DNA of 64,000 bases from Schistosoma haematobium. Its lineage: Eukaryota > Platyhelminthes > Trematoda > Strigeidida > Schistosomatidae. The DNA is taken from the NCBI RefSeq assembly GCF_000699445.3, contig NC_067199.1, forward strand, positions 28,914,402 through 28,978,401, written 5' to 3'. Position 1 is the first letter of the stretch. The number at the start of each line of letters is the position of its first letter. The notes under the pieces are model-generated. The model was not told the origin of the DNA and did not search any database. It was given only the letters and a program-made list of their open reading frames with translations. Below, in pieces: positions 10,288-22,329 of the stretch. Position numbers and translations under genes: made by a program.

Positions 10288-12475
10288 GTACAGTGTAAAT
10301 TAGTGTTATCGACTTTTTGTTAAAATGTTGTAAATCTTTACTTTCCTAACTCTTTTTCTATGAAACTGATGTTTGATTGTGTTTAGTCAAAGCGTATTTT
10401 CAAATGATGACATTTGACAATCTGTACGTTGGTTAGATTGATACCCTCTAATTCAAGTGATATTAAGTTGATTTGTTTTTACATAGATATATAATCTTAT
10501 TTACTTTCCTACTTGAGTGCATTTTAATCCTACGAAAGTTCAAAAAATTTCTGAGATTCACTTCGAGTAAAACTATATGAACATTGGTTTCTGCATTTTA
10601 GTCGTAGCGTGACTAACTATTATGCATTTCTGAATTTTTCGTAACGCACAATTTCCTCACAGCCAAAAGATTGGGGAAAATTTTAGAAAACCATACAACA
10701 TCGAAATAGTGCTACTTGCTCTTAACATTTTTCGCCTTCATACTTTTCTTTTAGTTTGTGGACAAATGTCGTGGAATAAACTGAGTTTACTTTACTTTAA
10801 GTCTACTCATAAGCTAAACTCAGCTTAAATAAACAACAAACAATAAGATTATAAATCAGATATTGAAGTACAGTAATTTTGGAAGTTGATATGAAATTTC
10901 GAAGTGGGACAGTAGAAGAATAAGATATAATAGCCACATTATATACCATAGTTCAAACTGGTTCATTATATTTGTCCTGAATCTGAACATATGGAGTAAG
11001 GAAGGTGAGATCACCACCATTAACACCTACGTTTACGTTTGATGATTACATAGTCAGAATAAAAATATTCCAACAAGTGAAAGTAAACAGATCATTGAGA
11101 AGGATTCTGTAGTAGATAGAATTCGTTCGAAACATTTATTATTTCTAAAGAGAAAAGTGGTTGGCGTTGCATGGCTTCCGGATGTATGGGTAAGGTTGGA
11201 TTCAAAGTGAAGTAAATGCACAGAATATCACTTATCAAGTTTTGCCAAGGTCTTGAACTTGTTAGCCCGGTACTTCCTTTTCTAGAGATAGCATATGTAC
11301 AATCTTTTCTTTAGTCTAGACATCAGCTCAGACAAAAATGATCTGTAAACCCCGTAATAATTATTAGCGCGATACTTCCAATGTCTTCACTTGGATGTAA
11401 TGACTGGTGTAAGTCGTTTTGAATTATTGAGTGTCTATCCTTTTACAATATTCTTTGTGAATGACAGGGAAAAGCGAAACAGAACCAGATATAGGAGTCT
11501 GTTTTCTTAATTATATTGTCAGTCAATAGGTCAAGTTAAATCACACTAGCAATAAGAACCTGGGGATAAAGTGTTGTACCAGTTGGCTATTTTCTGTCCA
11601 ATTGAGTCGGTCACTAAAATATCTCAATTTTTAATTACAGCTTAGAGATATGCTACTGATTATGTTTGTATAACCAACATCTATGGTTAGTTACCTTCTC
11701 TGTGGCCACTGAAGCATGTGAAATTATCAAGACACGAATCTGGGGCATCAAAGACTGCATTTGTTTTGGTAAGCAGTTGCTCCACTTGAAAGCTTCAGCT
11801 GACTAATTGAGAATGGTATGATTTACTCATTAGTCATGCATATTACATGTGTAAAATTGTTTGAAACTGTTTAATACTATCCTTTTATTAATTAAGCTTT
11901 GGATTTGACAATTATATCTGTCTGTGTGAGTAAGTTATTGTGTTAGTTCTCAATGAAATAAATAATAGCCAGTGATATTTCATTTTGATAATTATGGAAA
12001 ATATATCCACAGCTATAAATGTGATTGTTATGTAATCTTAACTGAACAAGTTATTGCGGAATAACTACATTTTGGAGAACTGAAAATGACGTAGTAAATA
12101 ACTGATTAGAGTACATTTGTGACATTGCCACTAAGTTTCAAGAAGATAGATATTCAAGTGAATGGACATGAGTAATGTTAATACAACCGTGGAATATTTT
12201 CAAAATAACCAATCAAGTAAGAATTTATAAATGTTTTCGTTATCTATCTAGTTTCATAAATCATCTGATAGGCTACTATTGAGTGTGTATTGAGAAGATT
12301 CCAGTCTTTGTTCACACTAGTACCTTAAAAAAAATTGAATGTTTAGCTAAGAAACGGTATCTTCAAATCTATCATTACTTCCCTAGAAATTTATTAAATT
12401 CACGATATGTTGTATTACTCCTTTCTTTTATACAAGCGAACTAGACAACAAGATATTTTTTATTTATTTTCATAG
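10288..12475. other. Intron 4: no recognised content
   Basis: A 2.2-kb AT-rich intron. I see no coding pattern and no repeat that matches elsewhere in the window. Confidence 0.45.
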
Positions 12476-12519
12476 TTTGGTGAGAGTGGATTACGGCCCA
12501 GTGTGTCCTACATATGAAG
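12476..12519 (+). CDS. Exon 5: 44-bp micro-exon
   Basis: The exon lies between acceptor tattttcatag and donor tgaag|gtaatt. It encodes only LVRVDYGPVCPTYE plus flanking partial codons. The frame set by exon 4 is the one that stays open, and it leaves one base (g) that fits exon 6. It adds a single cysteine. Schistosomes are known for very small exons, but this one is not a multiple of three, so skipping it would shift the frame. Confidence 0.65.
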
Positions 12520-12689
12520 GTAATTCTTCCGTAAGTCAGTCGCATAATTACCTTTTGGTTTGACAAAGTTTTTCTGGCTAGCCGCTAATATTATGTGCTT
12601 TTAAATAATAGGATTACACTAAGTTACCTGAATATTAATGTACATATGTTAAAATTATAACTAAGTATTTCAGTCGTAAGTAGTCTTGT

Positions 12690-12948
12690 GGTGTGTAGTA
12701 TATGACGTTACTCGTAAACGTAATGTCTGGCAGCAAAGAGAAAAGAGGATCGAACAGTAAAGAATGGGAACAGAATGCAATTTGTATGAAAATGCAAGAA
12801 CAATTAATTCTGAGTCATTATGAGACAATTGATGGAAATTTTGCGAATTACGTATTTACTATTTGATTGTTAGATTTTATTAACACGTCCTGTAATTTTT
12901 TGTCAGGTACATTCTATTGTTCCCCCACTGGTGTTCTTGTTCACTACA
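12690..12948 (+). repeat. Diverged solo-LTR-like repeat
   Basis: It aligns with the reverse complement of 31327-31620: both share gtagtata...cgtaatgtctggcagca...tttactat...attttatt...gtgttcttgttc(a/g)ctaca. It ends in CTACA as an LTR would; the start is worn. Identity is clearly below that of the recent repeats here. It lies in intron 5. Confidence 0.5.
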
Positions 12949-13568
12949 GTTTTACTAAATGTTTGATTGGATGAGCTGTACTGGGATAATCAAATAAGGC
13001 AGAATGAATGTAATGAATATTTTCAGCTTTTTGGTATTACCCATTCATAATATACCAGTGTATATGATCGTGTCAGGCTAGAAGATCGAACATTTCATCT
13101 GTGAGGAAAACCATACTTGCAATTTGATTATGGTATCCTGGAAGTAAGGCGTTCCTCACAGATAACTAGTATTTATTGCTTGTGAATTGTTATGGTCTGC
13201 AGGAAACTTCAGAAGAAGCCTGATTTTGTTGAGCACAGTCTATTTCTTCATGTTTAAACAGAGGAAGTGATATTTGTATACTCTGAAATGCCTAGACAAC
13301 ATCTTAAATGTGAGAATAAAATCTACCGAGGTTGAAAGTGATCACTCTGCAGCTGTTAGTTCTTAGATTCTGAAACCAAGCTTATAAGTATATCATACTT
13401 ACTTATAAGGTGCTAAGAAAAAATATTAAGCTTCACACAGAGTGATTCCAGTAAGTTGTAAGTGATTTCACATTCGTAGTATATGAAATCCACCATACAC
13501 ACCATTAAAAAATTTTACTTGTTTCTTCTATTCTTGGTAAAACGCTTAATTTAATCTGTCCTTCCAAG
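12949..13568. other. Intron 5, remainder: no recognised content
   Basis: AT-rich sequence between the LTR-like repeat and exon 6. Nothing recognised. Confidence 0.4.
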
Positions 13569-13721
13569 TGGATGAAAACGTTGCTAACAATTCAAAATTA
13601 AAAAAATGTAAGCCTTGTCTCGTGAAACCATTCGTGGATACAAAGCTGACAGTCTCATTGTCTGAACTTTATGCCAAGTCAGACAACATACATCATTACC
13701 ACAAATGCATATCTTCAATTG
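13569..13721 (+). CDS. Exon 6 of the large extracellular protein
   Basis: The acceptor is gtccttccaag and the donor attg|gtagat. Two bases complete the codon from exon 5, then DENVANNSKLKKCKPCLVKP follows. The exon is cysteine- and lysine-rich near its start (CKPC) and carries a histidine cluster (IHHYHKC). It leaves one base. Exon 8 needs phase 0, so a further exon must lie between; exon 7 fills that role. Confidence 0.65.
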
Positions 13722-14577
13722 GTAGATATAGACTGTCTCACAATCATCATATATGTTGAAATTATTTTATTTTATTTGTCATCACGTGAGCGATGTAGTG
13801 AAGCTTGACATTGTGCCTTAGAAGTGTCGGGCATTTCAACAGAAATTTCTATCAGTTAGTAAGATATAATTGCAACATTAAGTTAAAGATTGTTGAACTC
13901 ACTTCCAGACTTATTTTTCGTCGATAGTCTTTCATTTATTGTTCAACAGAAAAAGATTTCAAAATCCCTAAAAACTCAAGATATTCGTCATTGTTTGTTT
14001 TTAGCTAACTCCTGCTACTTCATAAATTACATGGATGCCACAAAATGAAAGAAATATTTCCAGATGTAAAATAGTAGTCTATAAATTCCACAATAATAAC
14101 CAAATAATATTTAGCTTCATCAATATATTTTTTATGAACTAAGCGGAAGAATAAATGTGATTTTTGCGCAGTCACAGTTTTCCAAATTTTACCCTCACAG
14201 TTTTAGTGAAAAATATTGCTCTATCACTTTTTTATGCTCAATTTAGTGCCATGCAGTGGAGTGATCTAGTGAATTGACAACTGTAAATTGTATGGTAGTT
14301 TTGAAAAAAAGACACAAATACAAAATGCTTGCCTAAGTTTTATTGAGCAACCTATAGCGTCAGTATGCTGTTTATTATTTTGAGTGTCTGGAGCATACCT
14401 ATTAAAAATGGATATGAATTAAACAAAACTATGTGGTGAATAAAGATTTTTCAGAAAACAAGGGTTTTGAGAAAGAGTTACACAATCATATTTATTAGAG
14501 ACCAATAATGTGACTAACAAATTTTTTACGTTGGGATGCATACATAAATTTAGTGAAAGTAATAAACTATACTAGTA
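13722..14577. other. Intron 6, first part: no recognised content
   Basis: AT-rich intron DNA with no recognised feature. Confidence 0.4.
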
Positions 14578-14815
14578 ATTGAATTCACGAGTCGATCTAT
14601 GCTAGATGACCACTGAAAACTTGGAAGCACTGGACGCCCCATTTCGTCCTAGTATGATACTCCTCTACAGTGCGGATCTCCGATTCCGCACCTGGAACCC
14701 AAACCCAGGACCTTCAATCTCCCACTCGAACGCTTAACCTCCAGACAACTGGTTCGTCATCCAGTGCTTCCAGGTTTTCAGTGGTGGTCTAGCTTAGATC
14801 AGCTCATGAATTCAA
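14578..14815 (-). repeat. Smalpha-like hammerhead repeat with terminal inverted ends
   Basis: The ends gaattca(c/t)gag...gaccactgaaaacttggaagcactgga and tccagtgcttccaggttttcagtggtggtc...ctcatgaattc are inverted repeats of about 50 bp. The body read on the - strand has tRNA-like character (ggttaagcgttcgagtgg, gggtttgggttccagg). The - strand hammerhead near 14618-14675 keeps GAAA, the GTC site and stem I (gcactg/cagtgc), but the CUGANGA box has become TAGAGGA, so it should be inactive. Confidence 0.6.
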
Positions 14816-15751
14816 CTATTTACATTACCATAATCTCCATAAATCCCCAGTCTGATAATATACTATAATCCATAAATATATTTAAGTGTTTGGGAGCCCG
14901 GGCAGTGTCTCAACCCTCACACAAATGGAATGCCGAAAGGCGGCACATATAATACATGGTGCGTCTTTGTATCAATGTTTATGTGTTTAAATAAACAAAT
15001 CAGTAAATAAAAAGTTATATAACTGCAACAATTAACTCTATATTACTGAATATCCTTTATTTATTGAACTCATTCTTTCTGTTGACTTCTCACCTACATT
15101 TCGCTTCTATTATTGTTGGTCCTTTCGGTCTAAATATTTACATTTTTTCATCTTGTGTTTTTCTTTTACTGAGTTAATATGAAATTCGAGTGCTTGAACA
15201 AATGAACGGTTATTCTAGGTGTTACACTATTGAGTTCAGTCTATCTAAATGCTTATTGGTTGAGGAATATTTTGCGCATTTTTATATTTTCATAAGCTTT
15301 TGAAAACGTTGTCATTTTTTAAAAGAAGGCAGAACAGAAATAATGCTAGTTGGCAGGATTATGTCCAACTGTCGGTATTATTCAGAAATGAAACAAGTTT
15401 CGTAAACATCAGATTGAGATCAACCGAGTTTATTGCTATACAGAATTATAATTTTTCCAATTGAACGCTAGATTCGGTTCCTATGCTCTTCTAGTAACCC
15501 ACAGGTTAAATCTACACAGAGAATTAAACACGAGAGAAAATGCGCGAAATATGGAATAAACGCTTTACTCAAGGGTTTGTTTATGTATAGAAAAACCAGG
15601 GTATTTATCGTATTTCAGAAGGGCTTATGCTTCCAAACGTAGTAACAGTATAGGTAATCATCCAATCAGAAATGCTACATGCGACTTTTCGCTTACTAGA
15701 TGTTTCTGGCAAAACTTTTATTGAATGCTAACTGAATAAGATGTTCCTCAG
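14816..15751. other. Intron 6, last part: no recognised content
   Basis: AT-rich apart from a short GC-richer stretch near 14890-14960 (gagcccgggcagtg, gccgaaaggcggc) that may be another small repeat I cannot name. Confidence 0.35.
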
Positions 15752-15813
15752 CGTTTTTCGAGGCTTTTCTGCCTTTTTCGAGGAGTTTTCTGGATCAGAC
15801 CAACACAAAAAAG
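15752..15813 (+). CDS. Exon 7 (predicted): 62-bp exon bridging exons 6 and 8
   Basis: Exon 6 leaves one base and exon 8 starts in phase 0, so a segment of length 2 modulo 3 is required. This stretch fits: a branch-point-like ctaac about 15-20 bases upstream, acceptor tgttcctcag, open frame FFEAFLPFSRSFLDQTNTKK, and donor aaaaag|gtaaaa. It includes two copies of tttttcgagg about 20 bp apart. It was found by phase and splice signals alone, so it is less certain than its neighbours; alternative acceptors in the same tract give the wrong phase. Confidence 0.45.
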
Positions 15814-16332
15814 GTAAAATCTGAGTATACATCATTTTAAGTCTTTTCGTAAAAACGAGTAGTATTCTGGAGACACACACAGTTGATGTTTATCCTTTTC
15901 TGTATCTTCCGTTTATAGCTATGAAACAAAAGAAACTAATACAAACATCAAACTCTTTTTTTCAACAAACTCATTTTAATATTTGTACATCTGTCAATCA
16001 ATAAAATAGAGTCCCGAAAGTTTCCGGTTAGGCATAAGGGTTCATCAGGTACTAGAAGATAATATGTGACACCATAAGTTCTTAAATGCTACAATAATAT
16101 TTACTTCTAAATTTTTCTTACCTCATGTTGTTAATGAAACCTTATTTCACTCACTGATATAAATTAAAGTATATTATTTAATCAAATTCTGTTGACCATA
16201 GGTTTACTTAATAGGACTGTAATATAGATATAGTACAAAAAACATTTAATTAACAACTTCAGACAATCGTTTTTGTGTTATTATGTAAATGTTTCTTTCG
16301 ACTTCAGTGTTGTTGTTGTTTACGTTTTATAG

Positions 16333-16485
16333 ATGGAAATACAATTTGCTACTTACATATTAGGGGATTGCAATACGACGCAGACAATAACGTATTCTTT
16401 CCCATTCTGGTATAATATGAGTGGTAGAAACAACGTTTTTGCACCATTCAGTATGGACTTCGTAGTCAAACCAGATTACTTTGAC
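16333..16485 (+). CDS. Exon 8 of the large extracellular protein
   Basis: The acceptor is tacgttttatag and the donor gac|gtaagt matches consensus. It encodes 51 codons (MEIQFATYILGDCNTTQTI at the start, FSMDFVVKPDYFD at the end), in phase 0 at both ends. Sequons NTT and NMS are present. The next exon lies 9.4 kb away across three non-LTR retrotransposon blocks. Confidence 0.72.
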
Positions 16486-16624
16486 GTAAGTATTATATTA
16501 TATAAAAACAGTTTAGGAATATTTATCAAATAAATAACTCTATTTTTTTAAGTAATAAGAAATAGGTAGTACACCTTGGAAAAAAGCCCTTTTAAAGCGA
16601 ACACTTAATAATATCACTTAAACT

Positions 16625-18058
16625 TGTTAACCCTTGTGGAGGAGCATAGGCCACTAACCAGTATTCTCCATCCAACACTGTTCTGGACAATCCTTCCCAA
16701 CACTTTCTAGTTGCTAGTCATTCTTCTCATGTCTGATTCCAATTCACAACGTAGTGTGTTCTTCCGCCTTCCTCTTTTCAGTTTCCCATCAGGATTCCAG
16801 GTAAGCGCTTGTCTCATGATTCAGCTTGGTGATTTTCGTAATATATATCCTAACCACCTCCAGCATCTTTTCCCAATTTCCTCTTCAACTGGATGCTGGT
16901 TTGTTCTCTTCCACAGTAGAATGATGCTGATGGTATTCAGACAACGAACATTCAGTATCTGGCGTGGACCATTGTTTAGAAATACTTGTACCATTTTGTT
17001 GATGCTTTTAGTAGTTGTTCATGTTTCATTTCCGTAGAATAGAAATAACTATCTTGAAGTTTGCAGTTGAAGTTTAGACTTTGATGTTAGCTGACAGATG
17101 TTTTGACTTTCATATGTCCTTCAAATACAGGAATGCAGTTCTTGCTTTGTTAATCATCGCCTATAAATCTAATTATCATTCAAGTGTGAAAGTGTTGGTG
17201 TTCTCCGTGTTGTGTATAAGGATATTGCTTATTTACATGTGCATGTTGAGGCTTACTGATACATAGGCAGCTGCTTCACTGGCTGCCCTTATCTGCATTT
17301 GTTGATGTGCATGTGATAGAATAGTTAAGTTTTCACTTGGGTTGCATCTATCAGCTGTCATACACCACTGTCATGCACCACTTTGCACTATAGTCCGTCG
17401 TATGAATTCCGGATAAAATGTTGACGATCTTCTCGGGAACGCCAGTGTCGAAGAAGTTTCCATAAGGTCTTCCTATCCACAACGTCGAATGCTTTCTCAT
17501 TGTCAATGAAGTTGATTTATGTTGAGGAGTTCTATTCAATTGACTGTTCAAATATGATCCGTAGTTTTGCGATCTGGTCTGTGCACGACCGATCCTCACG
17601 AAGTCCAGTCTGTCGATCATTCAGCCGGTTCAGCAACATTCTGATGAAATTTTTCCTGTTACTAACAGTAGTGTGATGCCTCTTTAATTCTCACATTTGC
17701 TCAGATTTTCTTTCTCTGATATCTGGACGAGGTGTCCTTCATTCTAGTCTGTCGACAATTGTTCTTCCTCTCAAGTCTTCGTGAATAGAATGTGGTTCAT
17801 GTTTGCAGTTACTTCTATGTTCAACTTCAGTGCTTCAGATTGTATATTGTCAGGTCCTACTGCTTTCCCACTCATGATTTGTCCGATGGTCATCCTAATT
17901 TCTTCTATTGTTGGTGGACTGACACCCGTAGGATGGTTTTGTGTGCTGCTTCGATGTACGGTGGATTCAATGCAGCTTGCTGGTTTTATTCAATCCCGGT
18001 TTTCTTATCCTATATCATATGATATTTAGTGGAAAATCACAATATTAGGATTTTTTAA
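16625..18058 (-). mobile_element. RTE fragment B2', inverted near-identical copy of 7560-8985
   Basis: Reverse complement of 7560-8985 with only scattered differences (for example Met/Val in one shadow frame and tatagagg/taaagagg). It keeps slightly more of the normal RTE 3' end (ggcctatgctcc near 16650). It contains the same stops, so both derive from one decayed sequence. Together the two copies bracket exons 4 to 8 in inverted orientation. Confidence 0.78.
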
Positions 18059-18576
18059 CCTGTCTCCTAGATGCAACAGTACATCGCCTGTCCAAATAAA
18101 CTAAAAATTCATATAAAAATATATAATCTAAAATGGATGTAAACGAGATTTCCGGATGAATCACTTGAATAATGTTACATATATGAAAATGTCCTAGTGA
18201 CATAACGTAGATTACCGAAAAAATATATCATTCTTTTAAGCAAAACACAGCCTCACTTAATCTCAAGTTTATGGCTATATGTTCAGATACGTGTTACACT
18301 AGGGTAAGCGATAAATGGTACAATGAGAATAGATCAAGCGATCCTATGTATTTTCAATCCACTCAATATTCTATTTATTTCTATATGTATATACAAATGA
18401 ACTAGACAATTTTGCAATTCCAGTTATTGTGTAAATTTGATCTAAATGTATCACAAAACATACTTTTTAAGCCATGACACCTTTTACATGGAAAGTAATG
18501 CGAGTGTTTAGTTTTCTACTACACCTGATTATTGTTACTTGACGACACTGAGTTTGACAGATTGTTCCATAATATA

Positions 18577-18608
<32 letters not shown>

Positions 18609-18929
18609 TAATAACGTATCCGTAAAAATAACTGATCACCTCAATGATTCATATGACACCAACTTCATGATACAAACGGTAAATGCTCTATATTCATAGG
18701 TTATACCAAGCCTCTCTGGCCTATTATGAATACAAATGTAGCCATGGTCAGACGAAAGAAGTCGCAACAAGTGTCATTGTAATTTAGTTAGTTCCCATAC
18801 CTATCAGCTAAGACATGATAGTCATTTACTTTTCTACTTTTGCACATGTGCTGTATCTGTTTTTTCTATTCTGCCTAGAGCCATATCCGTTATCTACTTT
18901 TGTGTATAATTTGTCTTACAGATTATTAC
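18059..18929. other. Intron 8 stretch with an ATA microsatellite
   Basis: AT-rich DNA without coding signal. A (TAA)n/(ATA)n run lies at about 18573-18612. Nothing else recognised. Confidence 0.5.
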
Positions 18930-19166
18930 TTATTTACTCACGCCTGTTACTCCCAATGGAGCGTAGGCCGCCGATCAGCATTCTCCTGCCCACTCTGTTC
19001 TGGGCCTTCCTTTCTAGTTTAATCCAATTTTCGTTCATTCTTTTCATGTTTGTCTCCATTTCTCAGTGTAATTTGTTCCCTGGTCTTCCTCTCCTCCTTT
19101 AACCTTGAGTATTCCATGTGAGGGCTTGTCTTGTGACGCAGTTGGGTGCTTTCCTCAATGTGTGTC

Positions 19167-20585
19167 CTATCCACTTCCAGCGCTTCTTCTTGATTTCTTC
19201 CTCCGCTGGGATTTGGTTTGTTCTCTCCCACAGTACGTTGTTGCTAATAGTGTCTGGCCAACGAATCCGAAGTATTTTGCGCAGACAACTGTTAATAAAC
19301 ACCTGTATCTTCTGGATGATGGCTTTCGTAGTTTTCCAGGTTTCCGCTCCATACAGTAGAACTGTCTTGATATTTGTATTGAAAATTCTGACTTTGGTGT
19401 TTGTTGACAGTTGCTTTGAGTCCCAGATGCTCTTGCCCTGCCGATCCGCGCCTTCACATCTGCATCAGATCCACCGTGCTCATCAATGATGCTGCCTAAA
19501 TATGTAAAGGTTTTTACATCTTCCAAATCTTCTCCGTCAAGTGTGATTCGATTGGTGCATGTTGTGTTGTATCGGAGAATCTTGCTTTTCCCTTTGTGTA
19601 TGTTGAGACCTACTGCTGCTGAGGCTGCTGCTACATTGGTCGTCTTCGCCTGCATTTGTTGTTGCGTTTGGGATAGAAGGGCCAGATCATCTGCGAAGTC
19701 TAGATCGTCTAACTGCATCCTAGATGTCCACTGTATCTCGTGTTGCCCTTCAGATGTTGACGTCTTCATAATCCAGTCGATCACCAGGAGAAAGAGAAAG
19801 GGTGAGAGTAGGCAACCTTGCCTGACACCAGTCTTTTCTTCGAACGAGTCTGTCAACTGTCCTTCATGCACGATTTTGCAGTTTAAGCCATCATAGGAAT
19901 TCCTTATGACATTGACTACCCTTTGAGGCACGCCGTAGTGTCGAAGCGGCTTCCATAGTGTTGTTCTGTCCACGCTATCAAATGCTTTTTCGTAGTCAAT
20001 GAAGTTGATGTAGAGTGATGAGTTCCATTCAATTGATTGTTCCACAATGATCTGTAGAGTTGTGATTTGGTCTGTACATGATCTATCCTTACGGAATTCA
20101 ACCTGCTGATCTCGAAGTTGGACGTCTACGGAGTCCTTCATTCTGTTTAACAATACTCTGTTGAAAACTTTTCTTGGTATTGGGAGAAGAGTGATGCCCC
20201 TGTAGTTATCACAGTTGCTGAGATCTCCTTTCTTTGGTATTTTGATCAGGCGTCCTTCTTTCCAGTCTTTTGGTACTTGTTCCTCATCCCAGATCTCATT
20301 GAAGAGAATGTGGAGTATCCTTGCAGTTACTGCTACATCTGCTTTTAGTGTCTCTACTGGAATGTTGTCTGGTCCTGCTGCTTTGCCACTCTTGATTTGT
20401 GTGATGGCCATACTGATTTCTTCAATTGTTGATAGGCCAACATTGATTGGGAGGTCCGTGGGTGCTGCTTCGATGTTGGGTGGGTTTAGTGGGGCTGGTC
20501 GACCTGAAGGTTCTTTTAAGTGTTTTACACACGTGTTTCGCTGTTCTTCAATGTCGGTGATTACTTTGCCTTCCTTGCTTTTCAC
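19167..20585 (-). pseudogene. RTE reverse transcriptase, copy C
   Basis: A 472-codon open frame that covers the RT palm and fingers with motif A (FIDYEKAFDSVD), motif B (RQGCLLSPFLF), motif C (FADDLALLS) and the [11 protein letters not shown] segment. It then shifts frame in the C-terminal tail: [14 protein letters not shown] replaces the expected LRNIWNS-type sequence because of an indel near 19440. The endonuclease is not joined to it. RTE proteins normally run about 1,000 residues with endonuclease, RT and tail in one frame, so this is a broken ORF that keeps its RT catalytic residues. Confidence 0.8.
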
Positions 20586-21734
20586 CGATCGTTCTGGTTT
20601 AATATAACTTCCAGCGAGCTTCGTTGTTGTGTCCTACAGCTGTCTCGTGTTTCCTTCTCTTGCAGCTTTTTCCGCCGTCGTTGCTGGATCTTCCACATAT
20701 TTACGTTTGTCGGCTCTGAAGCTTCTCTTTACTTGCTTGTTTGCCTCTGTGTATTCAGCCTGTGCCTTGACTGATATTGATTGCTGCCTTCTTGTTCCTC
20801 ATTTTTTGAATCTTATCCAGTGTATCAACAGTGATTCATTCTTCTCGATGGTGTTTCTTGTGGCTCAGAACCTCATGACATGTTGAAGTGATTGCCTCCT
20901 TGATCCCTTTCCATTTGTTCTCCATGGTAGTTCCCCCGCCATTGAGTAGATCATGAAGTGCCTGTAACCTATTGCTGAGGACTATCTTGAATTCTTTGAG
21001 TCTCTCAGTATTCCAAAAATGGCTGTATTAAACTTTTGTGATGTTGTCCACTCCGTTGTCCAGAACTTCTTGAGTTTCAGTTTTATCATGACAATCAGAA
21101 AGTGGTGATCTGAGGCTATATCAGCTCCTTTCTTGGTCCTCAAGTTCTCCATGATCCTTCTGAACTTCTTATTAATGCACATATGGTCGATTTAGTTCTG
21201 TGTAGTGTGATCGGTGAATTCCGTATGGCTTTGTGTATGCGTTTATGTGGGAATATGGTGCTGCCTATGACCAGTTTGTCGAAGGCACATAGGTTTGCGA
21301 ACCTCTCACCATTTTCGTTTCTTTCTCCCAGTCCATGTCGTCCCATGATGTCTTCATGTCCGTTGTTGTCCATTCCAACCTTGGCATATAGATCTCCCAT
21401 CAGAATAGTCAGGTCCTTTGTTGGGCACTTCTCGATGATTGACTGCAGCCTATCGTAGAATTGATCTTTAACGTCTTCATTGTAGTCGTTGGTAGGAGCA
21501 TAGCATTGGATGATGTTCATTGAAATGCCCTCTTTCTTTGTTTTCAAGGAGGCTTTGATAATCCTGGGTCCGGGAGATTCCCATCCTATAAGTGCCTTTT
21601 GTGCTTCTTCATGGCCGGATTATAACAGCAGTTCTCTTGAAGCTAATCTTTGTTATCCAACCTGTCTCCAATGTGTTTCACTGATTCCAAGTAACTCCAG
21701 TTTGTATCTTTTCATTTCTGCAGCAATTTGGATG

Positions 21735-22157
21735 ACTCTGTAAAACTATGGTCTACTATGATATTAGTACTGCTCTAGTAATAGGCCTAATCCTAAAATT
21801 GTAGATTTGTCACGATATAACTGCCTCATCTTTAAGATCTTACGTGGAAGTCACATCATCGTCTACACCAACTCACTGTATCATAAAATTTACCAATACA
21901 TGATGGGGAACAAGCATAGGCTAGAGAAAGAACAATATATTTAATATGAATAAAAGATATAAGGCAACATTCAGCAGGGACCACGCCTGCATGGCCGAGC
22001 CATTCCATTCGATCGACTCCAATTCATTCAATTCATTGTTTTCGCCTTTTCTATCGTTAGGTATTTCTCAGTGTTAAATATTAAATATCTATTTCCCGAG
22101 TAGTCTTGTGTTCAGCTTTGAAGATTGTGTGGTTAATGACCAATGCCACTACAACTC
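21735..22157. mobile_element. Solo LTR (21739-22153) with ACTC target duplication
   Basis: Removing 21739-22153 plus one ACTC restores the RTE sequence exactly (gatgactc|ttccggtttcccacattgtacg, compare aaagctc|tcccggtgtcccacattg in copy D). The insert is 415 bp, starts TG (tgtaaaac), ends CA (cactaca) and is flanked by ACTC at 21735-21738 and 22154-22157. It contains aataaaag, a possible polyadenylation signal. This is the signature of an LTR left by recombination between the two LTRs of an LTR retrotransposon. It does not match the Gypsy LTR at 62750. Confidence 0.75.
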
Positions 22158-22329
22158 TTCCGGTTTCCCACATTGTACGAGCGTTCCATTAATGGTTTCT
22201 CTGGTTGTTAGAAAAGACATCAGCCTCGTAACTTCTGAAGGAACTTGACCATCACAATGAGGAGTCATAACTCCTTTGATTGAATACCTTCTAACTCTCA
22301 GGAATAGGACAAGATCAAGCCAAAATGAG

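Noticed and set aside
16711..17037. 108-codon frame identical to one at 8576-8902
   Set aside because: Antisense shadow of the decayed RTE C-terminal tail; identity reflects the inverted repeat, not selection on a protein.
19486..19896. 136-codon + strand frame, repeated at 32486-32896
   Set aside because: Antisense to the RTE reverse transcriptase; the - strand frame carries the RT motifs.
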